A stretch of DNA of 64,000 bases from Gordonia zhaorongruii. Its GTDB lineage: Bacteria > Actinomycetota > Actinomycetes > Mycobacteriales > Mycobacteriaceae. A model generated the notes under the pieces. The model saw only the letters and a list, made by a program, of their open reading frames with translations. It was not told where the DNA came from and made no database searches. Where the stretch lies: contig NZ_CP041763.1 in NCBI RefSeq assembly GCF_007559005.1, forward strand, positions 124,001 to 188,000. The letters run 5' to 3'. A program made the position numbers and the translations under genes. Below are positions 19,488 through 29,841 of this stretch, piece by piece. How positions within the stretch are numbered: the first letter of the stretch is position 1; each line of letters opens with the position of its first letter.

Positions 19488-22400
19488 TCAGTACCCGAGC
19501 GACCTCATCGGCCCCGGGTCGTACAGACCGCTCACCGTGCGCGTGCCGTTGATGATGTCGGCCGGCTCGGACTGAACGAGCGGCGTGAACCGTTCCAAAC
19601 CGCCCCAGTCGCGGGCCCAGTCGTTCCGCAGGTACGACGGGACCAGGGTGTGCGCGAGCAGGCCATCGGTGATTCCGAGCGGTCCTCCGTTGACGCCGTC
19701 CTGCCAGGTCTGGCTGTTCTTCCGGGTTGCCTCGGAATCCGGACTGATCCGCCACTCGGGGATCTCCAGGAGCCCGTGATTGACGGCCATCGGCCGCTGG
19801 CACGGGAACACGAGACCGGGCATCCAGTCGAGGAAGACGGGATCCTCACGGCCGACGACATCGTTCAGCGTCTCCAGCTTCGGGATGCGCGGCGGCGTCA
19901 CTGCCGCCCACTCGGTGATGGACGCAGCTTCGTCGACGACGTGCAGGCGGACCATCGTCGCCCGAGGCGGAGCGGCTTTCAGTGGGAAACGGAGCGAACG
20001 CCAGTTGGCACTGTCCGAGAACGCGTCCATCGGAACCTGCGGAACGCCGACCGGGACCACCTTGTCGCCGTCGCGGCGGGCGTACTGAGCGACCACCTTG
20101 CGGCCGTCGCCGAGAGATCCCAGGTCGTTGAACGCCTCGATGGAGCCCGCGGCCGCCACACTGATCAGCGGCTGATCATCCGGTGCGTCACCGGCCGCGA
20201 AGCCCATGTCGTACCACCCGGTGGTCAGCTCGCTCATCTGACGGTTGCCGAAGCTTCCGAGGACCGGCGTGGTCGCCGGGTTCAGACCGTAGGGGAGCTG
20301 GACGGCTGCTGCCTTGCCACGCGGGACATCGGAGTCCTCCGATTCGCTCTCGGCATCGTCGGCGCTGTCTCCACCCGCGGACGGAGGCGTGATGATGTCG
20401 TCCTCCTCGTCATCGGAGGCGCGCTTCTCGTCGAGCGGGTCGGTGACGACCGACGACGAGACTCCGTCGCGAGTGAATCCCTCGTTCTGGGCGCCGAGGG
20501 TCGCGGTGGCAGACGGTGCGGGCTTTCCGTCGAGGGCTGCCGGCTTGAGAACGGAAGCGTTCGGGTCCGCCTCGATGAGAACGTCGTTCGCCAGACCGCA
20601 CTCGTCGCCGGTCAAGGCGCGTGCGTTCGACTTGGCCCACGACCAGCTGTCGCGCTGCGCCCAGCTTGCCTTGACGAACGATCCGAGCATGAACATCACT
20701 ACGAGCAGAGCGATGACCGGGATCGGCGAGAACGCGAACTTCATGAGGCCGGTCTTCCGGGCGCCGGTGCGGACGTCCTCGTCGACGAAGTCATCCCGGA
20801 AGTGGAACCAGAGGCCCACCGCACTGACGATCAGCGTCAGTGCCAGCATCACCCAGCTGAGGTTGATGCCCGCGACGGCGACCGGGCGGTCCCACCAGGG
20901 GACGCCCCACGACGCGGAGTACCACCACATGTTGGTTCCCGCGGTCGAGACCGCCGTGACGAGCAGGACGGCTGCCGCGAAGAATGTTCGGTTCCGCCGT
21001 GAACGCAGCAGCTTGGGCGCCATCATCGCCGCGGTGCCCGCCACCAGGACTGCGCCGATCGTGGCGTAGATCCCGAAGTGGTGCGTCCACTTGGTCGGCG
21101 TGAAGGACGTGAAGAACATCGTGCCGAGCATGACGGCGATCAGACGCCAGAACGGCGCACGCGCGATGCCTGCCGGGTGCCGGCTGGAGACCAGCCGGAA
21201 GATGGCGACCAGCAAGCACAGGATCATCAACAGGATGCCGAATCGGCGCGGGAAGGTGCCGTCGCCGGTGGTCAGCACGAGCCAGTAATAGCGGGTCGGT
21301 TCCTGCCACCACTGCTCGGTGGGCCCGACCGCGGTGGCGACCTTGTTGCCCTCGAGGAGCGGCGCGAGCGCCTGCGAGTAGAAGATCATGTACAGCACGA
21401 AGGTGCCTGCCGCGAAGAGCGGTGCGACGAGCGGAAGCACCCCGTCGCGCTTGCGACGCGAGACGATGCCCTTGACCACCGGTCGCAGACCCGCGATGAG
21501 AGCGGCTGCGGCCATCAGACCGCCGGGTGCGAGGGCCAGCGTGTACGCCGCGGCGATCGTCGCGATCGCGTACGGAAGCAGGCGTCTCGTGGCGATGGCG
21601 CGTTCGACGCACACCCAGGTGAGCAGTGCGCCGACGGCTTCAGCGCCTTCCGGGCGGATGCCGTTGTTGAACGGCATCCAGATCGCCAGGAAGACCGTCG
21701 CACCGGCCCACACGGCGGCCGGGCTGTTGCGGACCGCGCGCCCGAGCCGTGGGATCGCCTCGCGACTGATGATCCACCAGCCGAGCAGACCCAGGAGCAG
21801 GGCGGGAAGTCGCAGCCACGGCGTCGCCACCGAGAACTCGGTCATCCACGACAGCACCTTGAAATGCCAGCCGAACGGATCCTGCGGCACACCGAAGTAC
21901 CGGAAGTAGTTGTCGGCGTAGCCCGCTTCATCCGCGATGCGGGCGACGGTGATGTTGTAGCCGTCGTCGGAGGTGTTGCTGCCGATCAGCCACCAGACGA
22001 ACAGGGAGAGGAACACCAGGACGTCGGGGCCGCGGATGGTGAACCAGCCGCGCGGCAGGAAACGCTTGTGGCCGCGCTTGTCCCGGGAGTCGAGCACGCC
22101 GAGTGCGATGAGCGACAGCAGCGTCATGACGATGCCGAACACGATGACCGCCAGCTTCAGCGGGGTCGGCGAGTTCACGAATCGGGTGTCGACGGTGGCG
22201 CTGAGCGAGAGGCCCTCGCGCGGTGAGTCGGCGGGCAGATTGGTGAAGACGCCGATGATCTGCGGACGCATGTTGTGGTCACCGGTGTGGTAGCGGGTGT
22301 CCTCGCCTGCCGGCATGCCGTCGATCGAGGCGGTCACCCCGTCCTTGCCGCCGGTCAGCGTGAACGCACAGCCGGGTGTCGACTCCGCCTTCTGACGGTC

Positions 22401-22832
22401 GATGTTCACCAGCACCACGTCGCGCACGATCATCGCGATGTTGTCCTCGGTGGCGCGGATGAACATGCCGCGTGCGGTCGCCTTGTCGCCTTGCTCCGGG
22501 ATCGTCGACATCACGATGCCGCCCGATGCCGGCAGCCGCTGTGCGAGCGAACACGGCACCGACGCGTCCATGGCGGTCGGAACGAAGGACACCATGGGCG
22601 CGGTCACGTTCGTCACCGCGTCGTTCTGGGGCCATTGCAGATCAGCCGTCTTCTGGTCGATCGGCAGGATCGGCGTCAGGCACGCCATCACGAAGCCGAG
22701 GACGCCGGCCACCGCCGCCACCAGCTTCGCATTGCGATAACCGTTGGCTCGGAGCAGCTTCCATCGCTGTGGCGCGTTGTCGGCGTCTGCGTCGGGTTCC
22801 TGCGGCGCGTTCGCCACGTCGGGGTCGGTCAT
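19488..22832 (-). CDS. embB: Arabinosyltransferase EmbB
   Basis: 1114-residue GT-C arabinosyltransferase, target of ethambutol; with EmbA it builds the alpha-1,3-branched hexa-arabinofuranoside end of arabinogalactan from decaprenyl-phospho-arabinose. An N-terminal TM is followed by a periplasmic beta-rich domain, then a bundle of hydrophobic helices (about 225-700) with the catalytic-loop motif SNTSDDGYN at about 285-293, and a C-terminal periplasmic carbohydrate-binding domain (PCQRP, EIPEWRI motifs) to the end. The ATG at 22832 overlaps the embA stop (ATGA), so the two are coupled. In the ethambutol-contact segment, the residue matching M. tuberculosis Met306 is Val296. Called EmbB because it is third in the C-A-B order. 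Confidence 0.93.
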   Translation of the reverse strand: MTDPDVANAPQEPDADADNAPQRWKLLRANGYRNAKLVAAVAGVLGFVMACLTPILPIDQKTADLQWPQNDAVTNVTAPMVSFVPTAMDASVPCSLAQRLPASGGIVMSTIPEQGDKATARGMFIRATEDNIAMIVRDVVLVNIDRQKAESTPGCAFTLTGGKDGVTASIDGMPAGEDTRYHTGDHNMRPQIIGVFTNLPADSPREGLSLSATVDTRFVNSPTPLKLAVIVFGIVMTLLSLIALGVLDSRDKRGHKRFLPRGWFTIRGPDVLVFLSLFVWWLIGSNTSDDGYNITVARIADEAGYADNYFRYFGVPQDPFGWHFKVLSWMTEFSVATPWLRLPALLLGLLGWWIISREAIPRLGRAVRNSPAAVWAGATVFLAIWMPFNNGIRPEGAEAVGALLTWVCVERAIATRRLLPYAIATIAAAYTLALAPGGLMAAAALIAGLRPVVKGIVSRRKRDGVLPLVAPLFAAGTFVLYMIFYSQALAPLLEGNKVATAVGPTEQWWQEPTRYYWLVLTTGDGTFPRRFGILLMILCLLVAIFRLVSSRHPAGIARAPFWRLIAVMLGTMFFTSFTPTKWTHHFGIYATIGAVLVAGTAAMMAPKLLRSRRNRTFFAAAVLLVTAVSTAGTNMWWYSASWGVPWWDRPVAVAGINLSWVMLALTLIVSAVGLWFHFRDDFVDEDVRTGARKTGLMKFAFSPIPVIALLVVMFMLGSFVKASWAQRDSWSWAKSNARALTGDECGLANDVLIEADPNASVLKPAALDGKPAPSATATLGAQNEGFTRDGVSSSVVTDPLDEKRASDDEEDDIITPPSAGGDSADDAESESEDSDVPRGKAAAVQLPYGLNPATTPVLGSFGNRQMSELTTGWYDMGFAAGDAPDDQPLISVAAAGSIEAFNDLGSLGDGRKVVAQYARRDGDKVVPVGVPQVPMDAFSDSANWRSLRFPLKAAPPRATMVRLHVVDEAASITEWAAVTPPRIPKLETLNDVVGREDPVFLDWMPGLVFPCQRPMAVNHGLLEIPEWRISPDSEATRKNSQTWQDGVNGGPLGITDGLLAHTLVPSYLRNDWARDWGGLERFTPLVQSEPADIINGTRTVSGLYDPGPMRSLGY

Positions 22833-25800
22833 GAAGAGGGCTCCAGGCGAATCGATCCGGTGCGGTTCCAGCCCCACCGGTTAACCGGTGCGGTGGTCAC
22901 GCGGGCGGTGGTTGCGTCGGGGGGAAGGGGCGTGAGCTTCTCCAAGGCGCCCCAGTCCTGATGCCAGTCATCGCGCAGATAGGTGGGCACGGTCATCGGT
23001 CGGGTCGAGGATTCGACGACCCCGATCGGGCCGCCCGACTTGGCCGACATCCACGTCTTCGACTGCGAGTTCGCACTCACGTAGTCGGGCCGGATCCGCC
23101 ACTGCGGGACCTCGGCGACGCCGTGCCGGTACTCCATCGGCCGCTGGCACGGGAACTGCGAACCGACCGTGAAGTCGATGAGCGTGGGGTCCTCGGTGCC
23201 GACCATCTCCTGCAGGGTGACGAGCTCGGGTGCGCGCGGCGGGGTGATGCCGATGAACTGCATGGATCCGAGGTTGGTGTCCTCGATGTGCAGGCGCATC
23301 GTCGTCGCGGCGGGCGGGACCGCTTCCATGGGCACCCGCAGGTTGCGCCACGGACGGTTCGGAACCTCGGGCCCCGCATCGATCGGGATGTAGTCGGCTC
23401 CGACCTTCTGGAATTCACCGCCGGGGCCTTCCTTGCCGAACTGGGCGACGAGCTTCTGCCCGAAACGGGGGTTGCCGTCGCGGTCGACGGTCGAGACGGC
23501 GCCGGCTGCGGAGAACGCGATGATCGGCGACGCGTCGCGGGCGGGCAGCCGGTACCAGCCGGTGGTGAGGTACGCGTTGGCGTTGAAGCCGTAACTGCCC
23601 AGTACCGGGGTGGTTGCGGGATCCAGACCGAACGGCAGCGCCGCACGGGATCCGTTCACGGTCGTCGGTCCGATTCCGCCGGTGGTGCCGGCTCCCAGAT
23701 CGCCGGAGATGGCGAACGGCTTGGACACCGAGCCGCCTACGTGCATCTGGCCTGCGCGGGCACTGGTCGTGTCCGGCTTCAAGTCGCCGGGGATCCCGTT
23801 CGGTGTGAAACCGGTCGGGTCCTCGCCGGTGAGCGTCTTCGTTGCGGATCCACCCGTGGCGGGTGCCAGCATTCCGGCGTTCGCATCGGGTTCGGCGAGC
23901 ACGTCCTCGGCCATGCCGCACGACTTGTGGTCGGTGATAGCGGCGATGTTGTTGCCGAACACGGTCATCGCCGGGCTGCGGGTGACGACGGCCTTGCCGA
24001 ACACGGCGAGGGTCGCGATCACCATGAGCGCGGCGATCATCACGAGCGGCGTCGAGGCGAGTGCGATGCGCCGCCGGTCGGCCGCGGTATCGGGCTGGCC
24101 GTCCACATGGTGAGCGAGGCCCTTGTTGGCGACGTAGTCGATCCGCAGGTGCTGCCACAGGGCGACGACCACGGCGACGACGGCCAGGACCAGCAGAGCC
24201 GACGACACCTGAACGCCCGCGATCGCCGGCGCCATGTTGAACCAGGTGACGCCGAATTGGTACGCGTACGGCCAGGCGTTCTTACCGGCCGATGCGGCGG
24301 CGAGCGCGAAGAGCAGGCCCGCCGTGAGGACCGACAGGTTGCGGGCCGATCGCGCGCCGCTCTCGGCGATCGCGATGCATGCGATCGCAGCGAGCGCAGC
24401 GGCCACCCCGGCGAAGATCCCGAAGTGGATCGTCCACTTCTCGGGGGTCAGGAAGAACAGCAGTGACGTGATGCCGAACGCACCGACGAGACGCCACGCG
24501 GGCAGCGGAAGAACGCCGGGGATGCGGCGACGGCGGAGCAGGACCGCGGCGGTGATGATCACTGCGACGAACAACAGCAGGACCGGCACCCGGCGCGCGA
24601 GCGAGCCGTCCGAGGTCGTGACCGACAGGAAGTAGTAGCGCAGGAACTCCTGGTGCCACGGCACGATCGGGCCGGTCTGGTACTTCACCTTGATCGCTTC
24701 GAGGACGGTCATCAGGGTCTGATCGCGGAACACGATGACCGCGACGACCGCACCCGCTGCGGCGAGCGGGGCCAGGAGCGCGAGCAGTCCCGACTCCTTG
24801 CGCCGTGCGTTCAGGATGTGGATCAGCGGGCGTGCCGACACGAGCAGGATGGCCGCGCCGATGGCCCCCTGCGGCGCGAGAGCGAGCGTCATGGCGGCCG
24901 TCGTGGTCGCCAGTGCGGCGGGAAGCAGACGCTTGCGCGTGATGGCGGTCTCGGCGGCCCACCAGGTGAGCAGCGAGCCCAGGACGATCAGGGCTTCACC
25001 GCGGAGGCCGGAGCAGAACGGCAGCCAGAACGCGAGGAACACCGCGGCGGCGGTGGCCGTCGCCCAGATGTTCGCCCCCACCTTCGGGCCCAGATGCGGC
25101 AGGACGACGCGGGAGAGCACGAACCACGAGGCCAACCCGGCGACGAGGGCGGGCAGGTGCATCCAGACGATGGTCGTCGACACCTCGGACCACGCGCCGA
25201 GGAAGCTGTAGTACCAGTCGAACGGCGCCTCGGCCACGCCGAAGTAGCGGTAGTAGTTCGACATGTAACCGGACGCGTCAGCCGCGCGGCCCATGTTCAG
25301 GATGTACCCGTCATCCGGCGCGGAGGCGCCCAGGAACGTCCACAGGGCCAGGATCGCGGTGACGACGATGTCGGTGGCGCGTGGCCGGAACTGTGCGAGC
25401 AGCGAGCCGGTGCGGGGTACGAGTGCCCCGGTGTATCCGTGGATGCGGTCGAGGCACCAGAGTGCGAATAGCGCGATGGCGGTGGCCAGAACCGCGATGA
25501 TCATCGCGATGATCTTGAGAATCGACGCGTCGCTCTCATAGCGGTTGTCGACATCGACCTGAGCCTTCAGCCCGGCATCTGCGAGCCGCTGGACCTGCGG
25601 CGTCGTCAGCGAGGTGAAGAATCCGCCGACCTGGGGCCGCTTGTCGGGTTCGACGATGCCCGCCGGGCCCATGCCGGTGAACTGGGCTCCGGTCTCGGCG
25701 GCCGACGAGAACACGTGCAGGTCGCCGCATTTTCCTGCCGCGATATCGGCGCGGGGTGCGGTGGCGGCGACATTCGACCGGAACGCTGCGGTGACCGTCG

Positions 25801-26170
25801 ACTCGCTGGCCGTGATCGACAGCGTGCGCTGCGAGGCGTGCTCGGAGTTCGACGGAAGAGTCGTCAGGACGGTGCCGCCCTCGGCGGGCAGCGTCGCCAG
25901 TGCTTCGCACGGGATCGTCACATCCAGCGACTTCGGGGTCTGTGCGACCAGCGGCGCGACGACGGACGGGTCGTCGGCGTTCAGGGTCTGCCCTTGAGGC
26001 CAGGACACGGAGGCGGAGGTGGTGGAGACCGGCAGCAGCGGAACGAGCACGGCGGCCACGACGGCCACCAGACCGGCGACGATCGCGAGCAGCCGGGCAG
26101 TCCCCGCAGAGAGAGGACTCGATGCGGATTCCGCCGGTGGATCAGAGGAGGGGGTGGTCGGCACTGGCAC
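22829..26170 (-). CDS. embA: Arabinosyltransferase EmbA
   Basis: 1113-residue paralogue and heterodimer partner of EmbB in arabinogalactan arabinan synthesis. Same layout: N-terminal TM, periplasmic domain, polytopic core with APDDGYILNMGR, and a C-terminal carbohydrate-binding domain with PCQRPMEYRHGV and QWRIRPDY. The start is not certain: the frame is open to a TTG at 26209 with no ribosome-binding site; the GTG at 26170 is preferred because TAACGT (26179-26184) lies 8 nt before it, fitting a leaderless start. Another GTG lies at 26164. It is followed by embB with a 4-nt overlap and preceded by a 250-nt gap from embC, so embAB may be transcribed apart from embC. Confidence 0.9.
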   Translation of the reverse strand: MPVPTTPSSDPPAESASSPLSAGTARLLAIVAGLVAVVAAVLVPLLPVSTTSASVSWPQGQTLNADDPSVVAPLVAQTPKSLDVTIPCEALATLPAEGGTVLTTLPSNSEHASQRTLSITASESTVTAAFRSNVAATAPRADIAAGKCGDLHVFSSAAETGAQFTGMGPAGIVEPDKRPQVGGFFTSLTTPQVQRLADAGLKAQVDVDNRYESDASILKIIAMIIAVLATAIALFALWCLDRIHGYTGALVPRTGSLLAQFRPRATDIVVTAILALWTFLGASAPDDGYILNMGRAADASGYMSNYYRYFGVAEAPFDWYYSFLGAWSEVSTTIVWMHLPALVAGLASWFVLSRVVLPHLGPKVGANIWATATAAAVFLAFWLPFCSGLRGEALIVLGSLLTWWAAETAITRKRLLPAALATTTAAMTLALAPQGAIGAAILLVSARPLIHILNARRKESGLLALLAPLAAAGAVVAVIVFRDQTLMTVLEAIKVKYQTGPIVPWHQEFLRYYFLSVTTSDGSLARRVPVLLLFVAVIITAAVLLRRRRIPGVLPLPAWRLVGAFGITSLLFFLTPEKWTIHFGIFAGVAAALAAIACIAIAESGARSARNLSVLTAGLLFALAAASAGKNAWPYAYQFGVTWFNMAPAIAGVQVSSALLVLAVVAVVVALWQHLRIDYVANKGLAHHVDGQPDTAADRRRIALASTPLVMIAALMVIATLAVFGKAVVTRSPAMTVFGNNIAAITDHKSCGMAEDVLAEPDANAGMLAPATGGSATKTLTGEDPTGFTPNGIPGDLKPDTTSARAGQMHVGGSVSKPFAISGDLGAGTTGGIGPTTVNGSRAALPFGLDPATTPVLGSYGFNANAYLTTGWYRLPARDASPIIAFSAAGAVSTVDRDGNPRFGQKLVAQFGKEGPGGEFQKVGADYIPIDAGPEVPNRPWRNLRVPMEAVPPAATTMRLHIEDTNLGSMQFIGITPPRAPELVTLQEMVGTEDPTLIDFTVGSQFPCQRPMEYRHGVAEVPQWRIRPDYVSANSQSKTWMSAKSGGPIGVVESSTRPMTVPTYLRDDWHQDWGALEKLTPLPPDATTARVTTAPVNRWGWNRTGSIRLEPSS

Positions 26171-26178
26171 GACAGTTG

Positions 26179-26184
26179 ACGTTA
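26179..26184 (-). promoter_or_regulatory. Candidate -10 element (TAACGT, minus strand) for embA
   Basis: TAACGT read on the minus strand ends 8 nt before the GTG at 26170. It supports both the start chosen for embA and a promoter of its own for embAB. Confidence 0.4.
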
Positions 26185-26209
26185 GTCGAACTCGCTGAGA
26201 AGTGGCCAA

Positions 26210-26422
26210 ACGACTAGCGGGGTTGCATGAACCGTTATATCCGTTTTATCTCTCGCGTCCGTCTGCAAGCGCACGATCCGGTGCTCCTCGGCCGGTCCCG
26301 TACCCGCGAGATTCATCGCCCGACGCGGCCGGACGCGTCGTGGGGAGCGGCGCGCACGGGGTGGTGGACGTCACCGGCCCGTCGACGATCCGGGCCGGGA
26401 GACGGTCGATGCCGGATGACGG
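26210..26422 (-). other. embC-embA intergenic region with a hairpin
   Basis: 213 nt without a supported gene. It contains an 8-bp inverted repeat (CCGGCCCG at 26374-26381 and its partner at 26391-26398, 9-nt loop) shortly after the embC stop; there is no T run, so termination would be weak. A less GC-rich stretch (about 26225-26260) lies toward the embA side and could hold promoter elements. Confidence 0.35.
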
Positions 26423-29400
26423 TCAGTGGCGGATGGGAGCCGGGCTCCACAGTCCGCTGCGCCTCTCGGTGCTGTGGTCGATCTCGGCGGGAACGGCCTC
26501 GTCATACGGGGTGTAGCGCTCGAGTGCACCCCAGTCACGTCCGATATCGCCGCTGAGATAAGTGGCAACGGTGTCCGCTCGCTGCGAGACCTCGATCCAG
26601 CCGAGCGGTCCGCCGCCCTGGGCTCCCTGCCAGGCGCCCACCGCTGCTGCCAGGTCGGCGCCCGGCTTGATGCGCCACTTGGGGGTCTCGACGACGCCCG
26701 CGTGGAAGTTGTACGGCCGCTGGCACGGGAACACGAGCCCGGAGGTCCAATCGACGTGAACCGGGTCCGTGTCGCCGACGGTGTCCTCCAGAGTCGTCAT
26801 CTCGGGCAGCCGCGGCGGTGTGACGACGATGAAATGATCCTCGGCCAGATTCTCGTCCTCCGCCACGATGCGCACTGCCGTGGTGTCCTCGGGCAGTGAC
26901 GCCGTGTCCAGCCTGACGTTGCGCCAGGACGGCCGAGGTCCCGGGTCGATCATCTCGGTGGAGCCGTCTGATTCGAGTTCGGAGTCGCGGGTCGAGTCGG
27001 TGACCGGCTGCGTCGTGTACTGGAGTTCCAGTTCGTTCGACCCGAACAGGCCGGCCACCGAGAACGTGATGAGCGGACGGTCACGGAAACCGGAGGGCAG
27101 GCGGTACCAGCCCGACGTGAGGTTGGCGTCGCGCTGGTCGCTCTCCGAGTAGCTGCCGAGGACCGGGGTCCGTGCCGGGTCGAGTTCGAAGGGGAGTTTC
27201 GCGTGCGAGCCGTTGACGCCCGCGGTTGCGGTGCTGCCGCCACCGGTGCCGCCGCTGTTGGCGGTCAGCATCTCCGGGTCCGCTCCTGCGCCCCCCGCCA
27301 GCACGCCCAGCGACCCCGCAGGGGCCTCGGTGACGAGGTCGTCCGGCACGCCGTCCGGGGTGAACCCGCTGGTCGCGTTGGTCTCGGAGCCCGGCGGGGC
27401 GGTCGGCGGTCCGGCCAGCTGCTTCGGCGCGGATCTATCGACGGGTGACAGGAGGAAACGGCTCGGGTCGGATTCGACGAGGATCTTGCCCGCCATCCCG
27501 CAGGGGTTGCCCGCGAGCGCCTCGAAATTGGAGCGCGGCACCGAGTAGGACGAGCTCTGCTTGATGCCGGTCATGCCGGCGGTGATCAGGGCGAACGCGG
27601 CGATCACGGCGGCGGCAAGTCCCAGCGGCGACACCGTCAGGAAGCGCCCGGTGCGGGCGAACCGTCGTGACGTGCCGCGCTCGGCCGGGTCGGTGCCGGC
27701 GAACGGCTCACGGAAGTGGAACCACAGTGCGAGCAGCAGGAGTGCGAGGGAGGCGTACAGCAGGATGCTGCCCACCTTCATCCCGGCGACAGTGACCTGT
27801 GCGCTGCCCCACGGCATGCCCCACGCCGATGAGTAGAAGAAGGAGTTCGGCGCAGTGAAGGCGAGCCCGGTGATGAACACGACGATGGCCGCGAAGATCG
27901 TGCGGTTACGACGTGAACGGGTCGACTCGGCGCTGACGGCGATCGCGGCGATCGCGGCGAGTGCGGCCGTCAGACCGGCGAAGACACCGAAGTGGTGAGT
28001 CCACTTGGTGGGAGTGAACATCAGGAACAGGAGCGACCCGAAAGTGATGCCGACGATCCGTCGTGCGGGGCCGAGGGCCGTCCCCGGAATTCGCGACTTG
28101 CGGATCAGGACGAGGCCGGCGATGACGAGCGACGTGAGCATCGCGACGACGGCGAACCTGCGGTCGAGCGATCCGTCCGCGGAGAACGCGAACAGCGACG
28201 AGTACCGATCGATCTCGTTGTACCAGTGCGCGGACGGGCCGAGATCGGTCTTCATCGCCGACCCCTCACTGAAAGCGGTGAGCGTCAGCCCGGAGAACAC
28301 GACGAAGATGACGAATGTTCCAGCGGCCAGGATGGGAGCGATCAGGCTCAGATAGGCGGTGCGCGTGCTGCTTCCGGTCTGCGCTTTGATCTCCCGGGCG
28401 CGTTTGACCAGCGCCATGAACATCGGGCGGGCTCCAGCGAGAAGGGCCGCGATCGCCAGTACGCCGGTGGGACCCGCGGCGATGCTGAAGGCTCCGGCCG
28501 TGCATGCGACGGCGGCCGGTAGCAGTCGGCCGGTCGCGATCGCGCGTTCCACCGAACACCAGGTCAACAGGGCGCCGAGACAGATGATCGGTTCGGGCCG
28601 GAGACCGTTGTTGAAGGGGAACCACGCCACCAGGAACATGGCAGCCGCGGTCCATCCGACCGCCGGCCGGGTGACGGCGGCGCGGCCGAGTCGGGGGAGG
28701 ATCTCGTGGCTGATGATGAGCCACGAGATGATGCCGCAGGCGAGCGCCGGGATCCGCATCCACGGACTGGCCACCGAGACGTGACTGAGCCAGCCGAACA
28801 CCTGGTAGTACCAACCGAACGGCGCTTCAGGCGCACCGAACCAGCGGAAGTAGTTCGCGGTGTAGTCGCTCTCCTGCGCCACTCGCGACATGGTGAGCAG
28901 GTAACCGTCGTCGGAGGTGTTGGGGCCGATGAAATGCCATACGAGCAGCAGCCCCAGAACCGTGTAGTCGCGGGGGTTGAGGCGCCACCAGCGCGCCGGG
29001 AAGAATCGGCGGTGCCGTCGGCCGTCGCTGGCGTCGAGTCGGGCGAGGGTCGCCAATGACAGCAGAGTGGCGATGACGCCCACGATGACCGCGATCGACT
29101 TCAGCAGGGTCGGGTCGGTGCTGTAGCGCGAGTCGACGACGACGTGCGCGGACAGCCCGGGAAGCGCGGACGCGGAGCCTTCGAGGTCGGTGAACAGGCC
29201 GGTCACCTGCGGACGCTGGTCGCCTCCGGGGCTCGACTCCGTGCTGCCCCCGACGGTCTCGCCCTCATCGTCGGTGAGGCCGGTGAAGTCGACGGTCACC
29301 GCATCCGACGTCGCATCCACGTCGATCGTGCGGCACTCCGGCGATGTCGCGTCGGTCAGCGGAACCGACAGCAGCGGGAAGTTCCGGTTGATGACCTCGA

Positions 29401-29740
29401 CGGTCCGATCCGCGCGCGGCGCGGCGGAGTCGCCCGTCACCCGGATGATGAGGCCCCGCTTCGAGGCGTTCGGCGCCGATGGCGAGGTCGTCGCGAGAAG
29501 TGTGGACTTCCCGTCGGGGAGACTGCCGATCGCGCTGCACGGGATGCTCGCCTCCAGATCGATCGGCGAGTACGAGATCAGCGGCGCGGAAACGGAGTCG
29601 ACTGTTCCGTTCTGCGGCCAGCTGATCTCCGAGACGGTCTGCTTGACCGGCAGCAGCGGCGTCGCCAGCGCCAGCAGAAGGCCCAGGAGACCGGTGACTA
29701 CTGCGGCGATCTGGGCTCGACGGACCGTGAAGGCTGGCAC
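26423..29740 (-). CDS. embC: Arabinosyltransferase EmbC
   Basis: 1105-residue arabinosyltransferase; EmbC is the member that elongates lipoarabinomannan arabinan. First of the three in transcription order, which together with the conserved C-A-B arrangement is the basis for the name. N-terminal TM, periplasmic domain to about 220, polytopic GT-C core with GPNTSDDGYLLTMSR, and a C-terminal carbohydrate-binding domain (PCQRPYNFHAGV, KWRIKPG). Runs of Gly/Ser/Ala (about 800-850) form a loop before the last domain. The GTG at 29740 has no ribosome-binding site but a -10-like TAGGAT 8 nt upstream. Unlike in M. tuberculosis, aftA is not directly upstream; ectD is. Confidence 0.91.
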   Translation of the reverse strand: MPAFTVRRAQIAAVVTGLLGLLLALATPLLPVKQTVSEISWPQNGTVDSVSAPLISYSPIDLEASIPCSAIGSLPDGKSTLLATTSPSAPNASKRGLIIRVTGDSAAPRADRTVEVINRNFPLLSVPLTDATSPECRTIDVDATSDAVTVDFTGLTDDEGETVGGSTESSPGGDQRPQVTGLFTDLEGSASALPGLSAHVVVDSRYSTDPTLLKSIAVIVGVIATLLSLATLARLDASDGRRHRRFFPARWWRLNPRDYTVLGLLLVWHFIGPNTSDDGYLLTMSRVAQESDYTANYFRWFGAPEAPFGWYYQVFGWLSHVSVASPWMRIPALACGIISWLIISHEILPRLGRAAVTRPAVGWTAAAMFLVAWFPFNNGLRPEPIICLGALLTWCSVERAIATGRLLPAAVACTAGAFSIAAGPTGVLAIAALLAGARPMFMALVKRAREIKAQTGSSTRTAYLSLIAPILAAGTFVIFVVFSGLTLTAFSEGSAMKTDLGPSAHWYNEIDRYSSLFAFSADGSLDRRFAVVAMLTSLVIAGLVLIRKSRIPGTALGPARRIVGITFGSLLFLMFTPTKWTHHFGVFAGLTAALAAIAAIAVSAESTRSRRNRTIFAAIVVFITGLAFTAPNSFFYSSAWGMPWGSAQVTVAGMKVGSILLYASLALLLLALWFHFREPFAGTDPAERGTSRRFARTGRFLTVSPLGLAAAVIAAFALITAGMTGIKQSSSYSVPRSNFEALAGNPCGMAGKILVESDPSRFLLSPVDRSAPKQLAGPPTAPPGSETNATSGFTPDGVPDDLVTEAPAGSLGVLAGGAGADPEMLTANSGGTGGGSTATAGVNGSHAKLPFELDPARTPVLGSYSESDQRDANLTSGWYRLPSGFRDRPLITFSVAGLFGSNELELQYTTQPVTDSTRDSELESDGSTEMIDPGPRPSWRNVRLDTASLPEDTTAVRIVAEDENLAEDHFIVVTPPRLPEMTTLEDTVGDTDPVHVDWTSGLVFPCQRPYNFHAGVVETPKWRIKPGADLAAAVGAWQGAQGGGPLGWIEVSQRADTVATYLSGDIGRDWGALERYTPYDEAVPAEIDHSTERRSGLWSPAPIRH

Positions 29741-29748
29741 AGAGGGTC

Positions 29749-29754
29749 ATCCTA
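29749..29754 (-). promoter_or_regulatory. Candidate -10 element (TAGGAT, minus strand) for embC
   Basis: TAGGAT on the minus strand, 8 nt before GTG 29740, with no Shine-Dalgarno sequence between. It fits a leaderless promoter and makes embC independent of ectD, whose stop is 101 nt away. Confidence 0.45.
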
Positions 29755-29841
29755 GCGGTCCGCCACGCTCGAACCACGAGTCCGGCCACTTGGATCCCGA
29801 GTCGGCCGGTGCCGGGGGTCACCGAGCCCGGCGAACGGGCG

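Noticed and set aside
26171-26209. TTG start for embA at 26209
   Set aside because: No ribosome-binding site or hydrophobic or conserved extension; a -10-like hexamer lies inside this stretch before GTG 26170.
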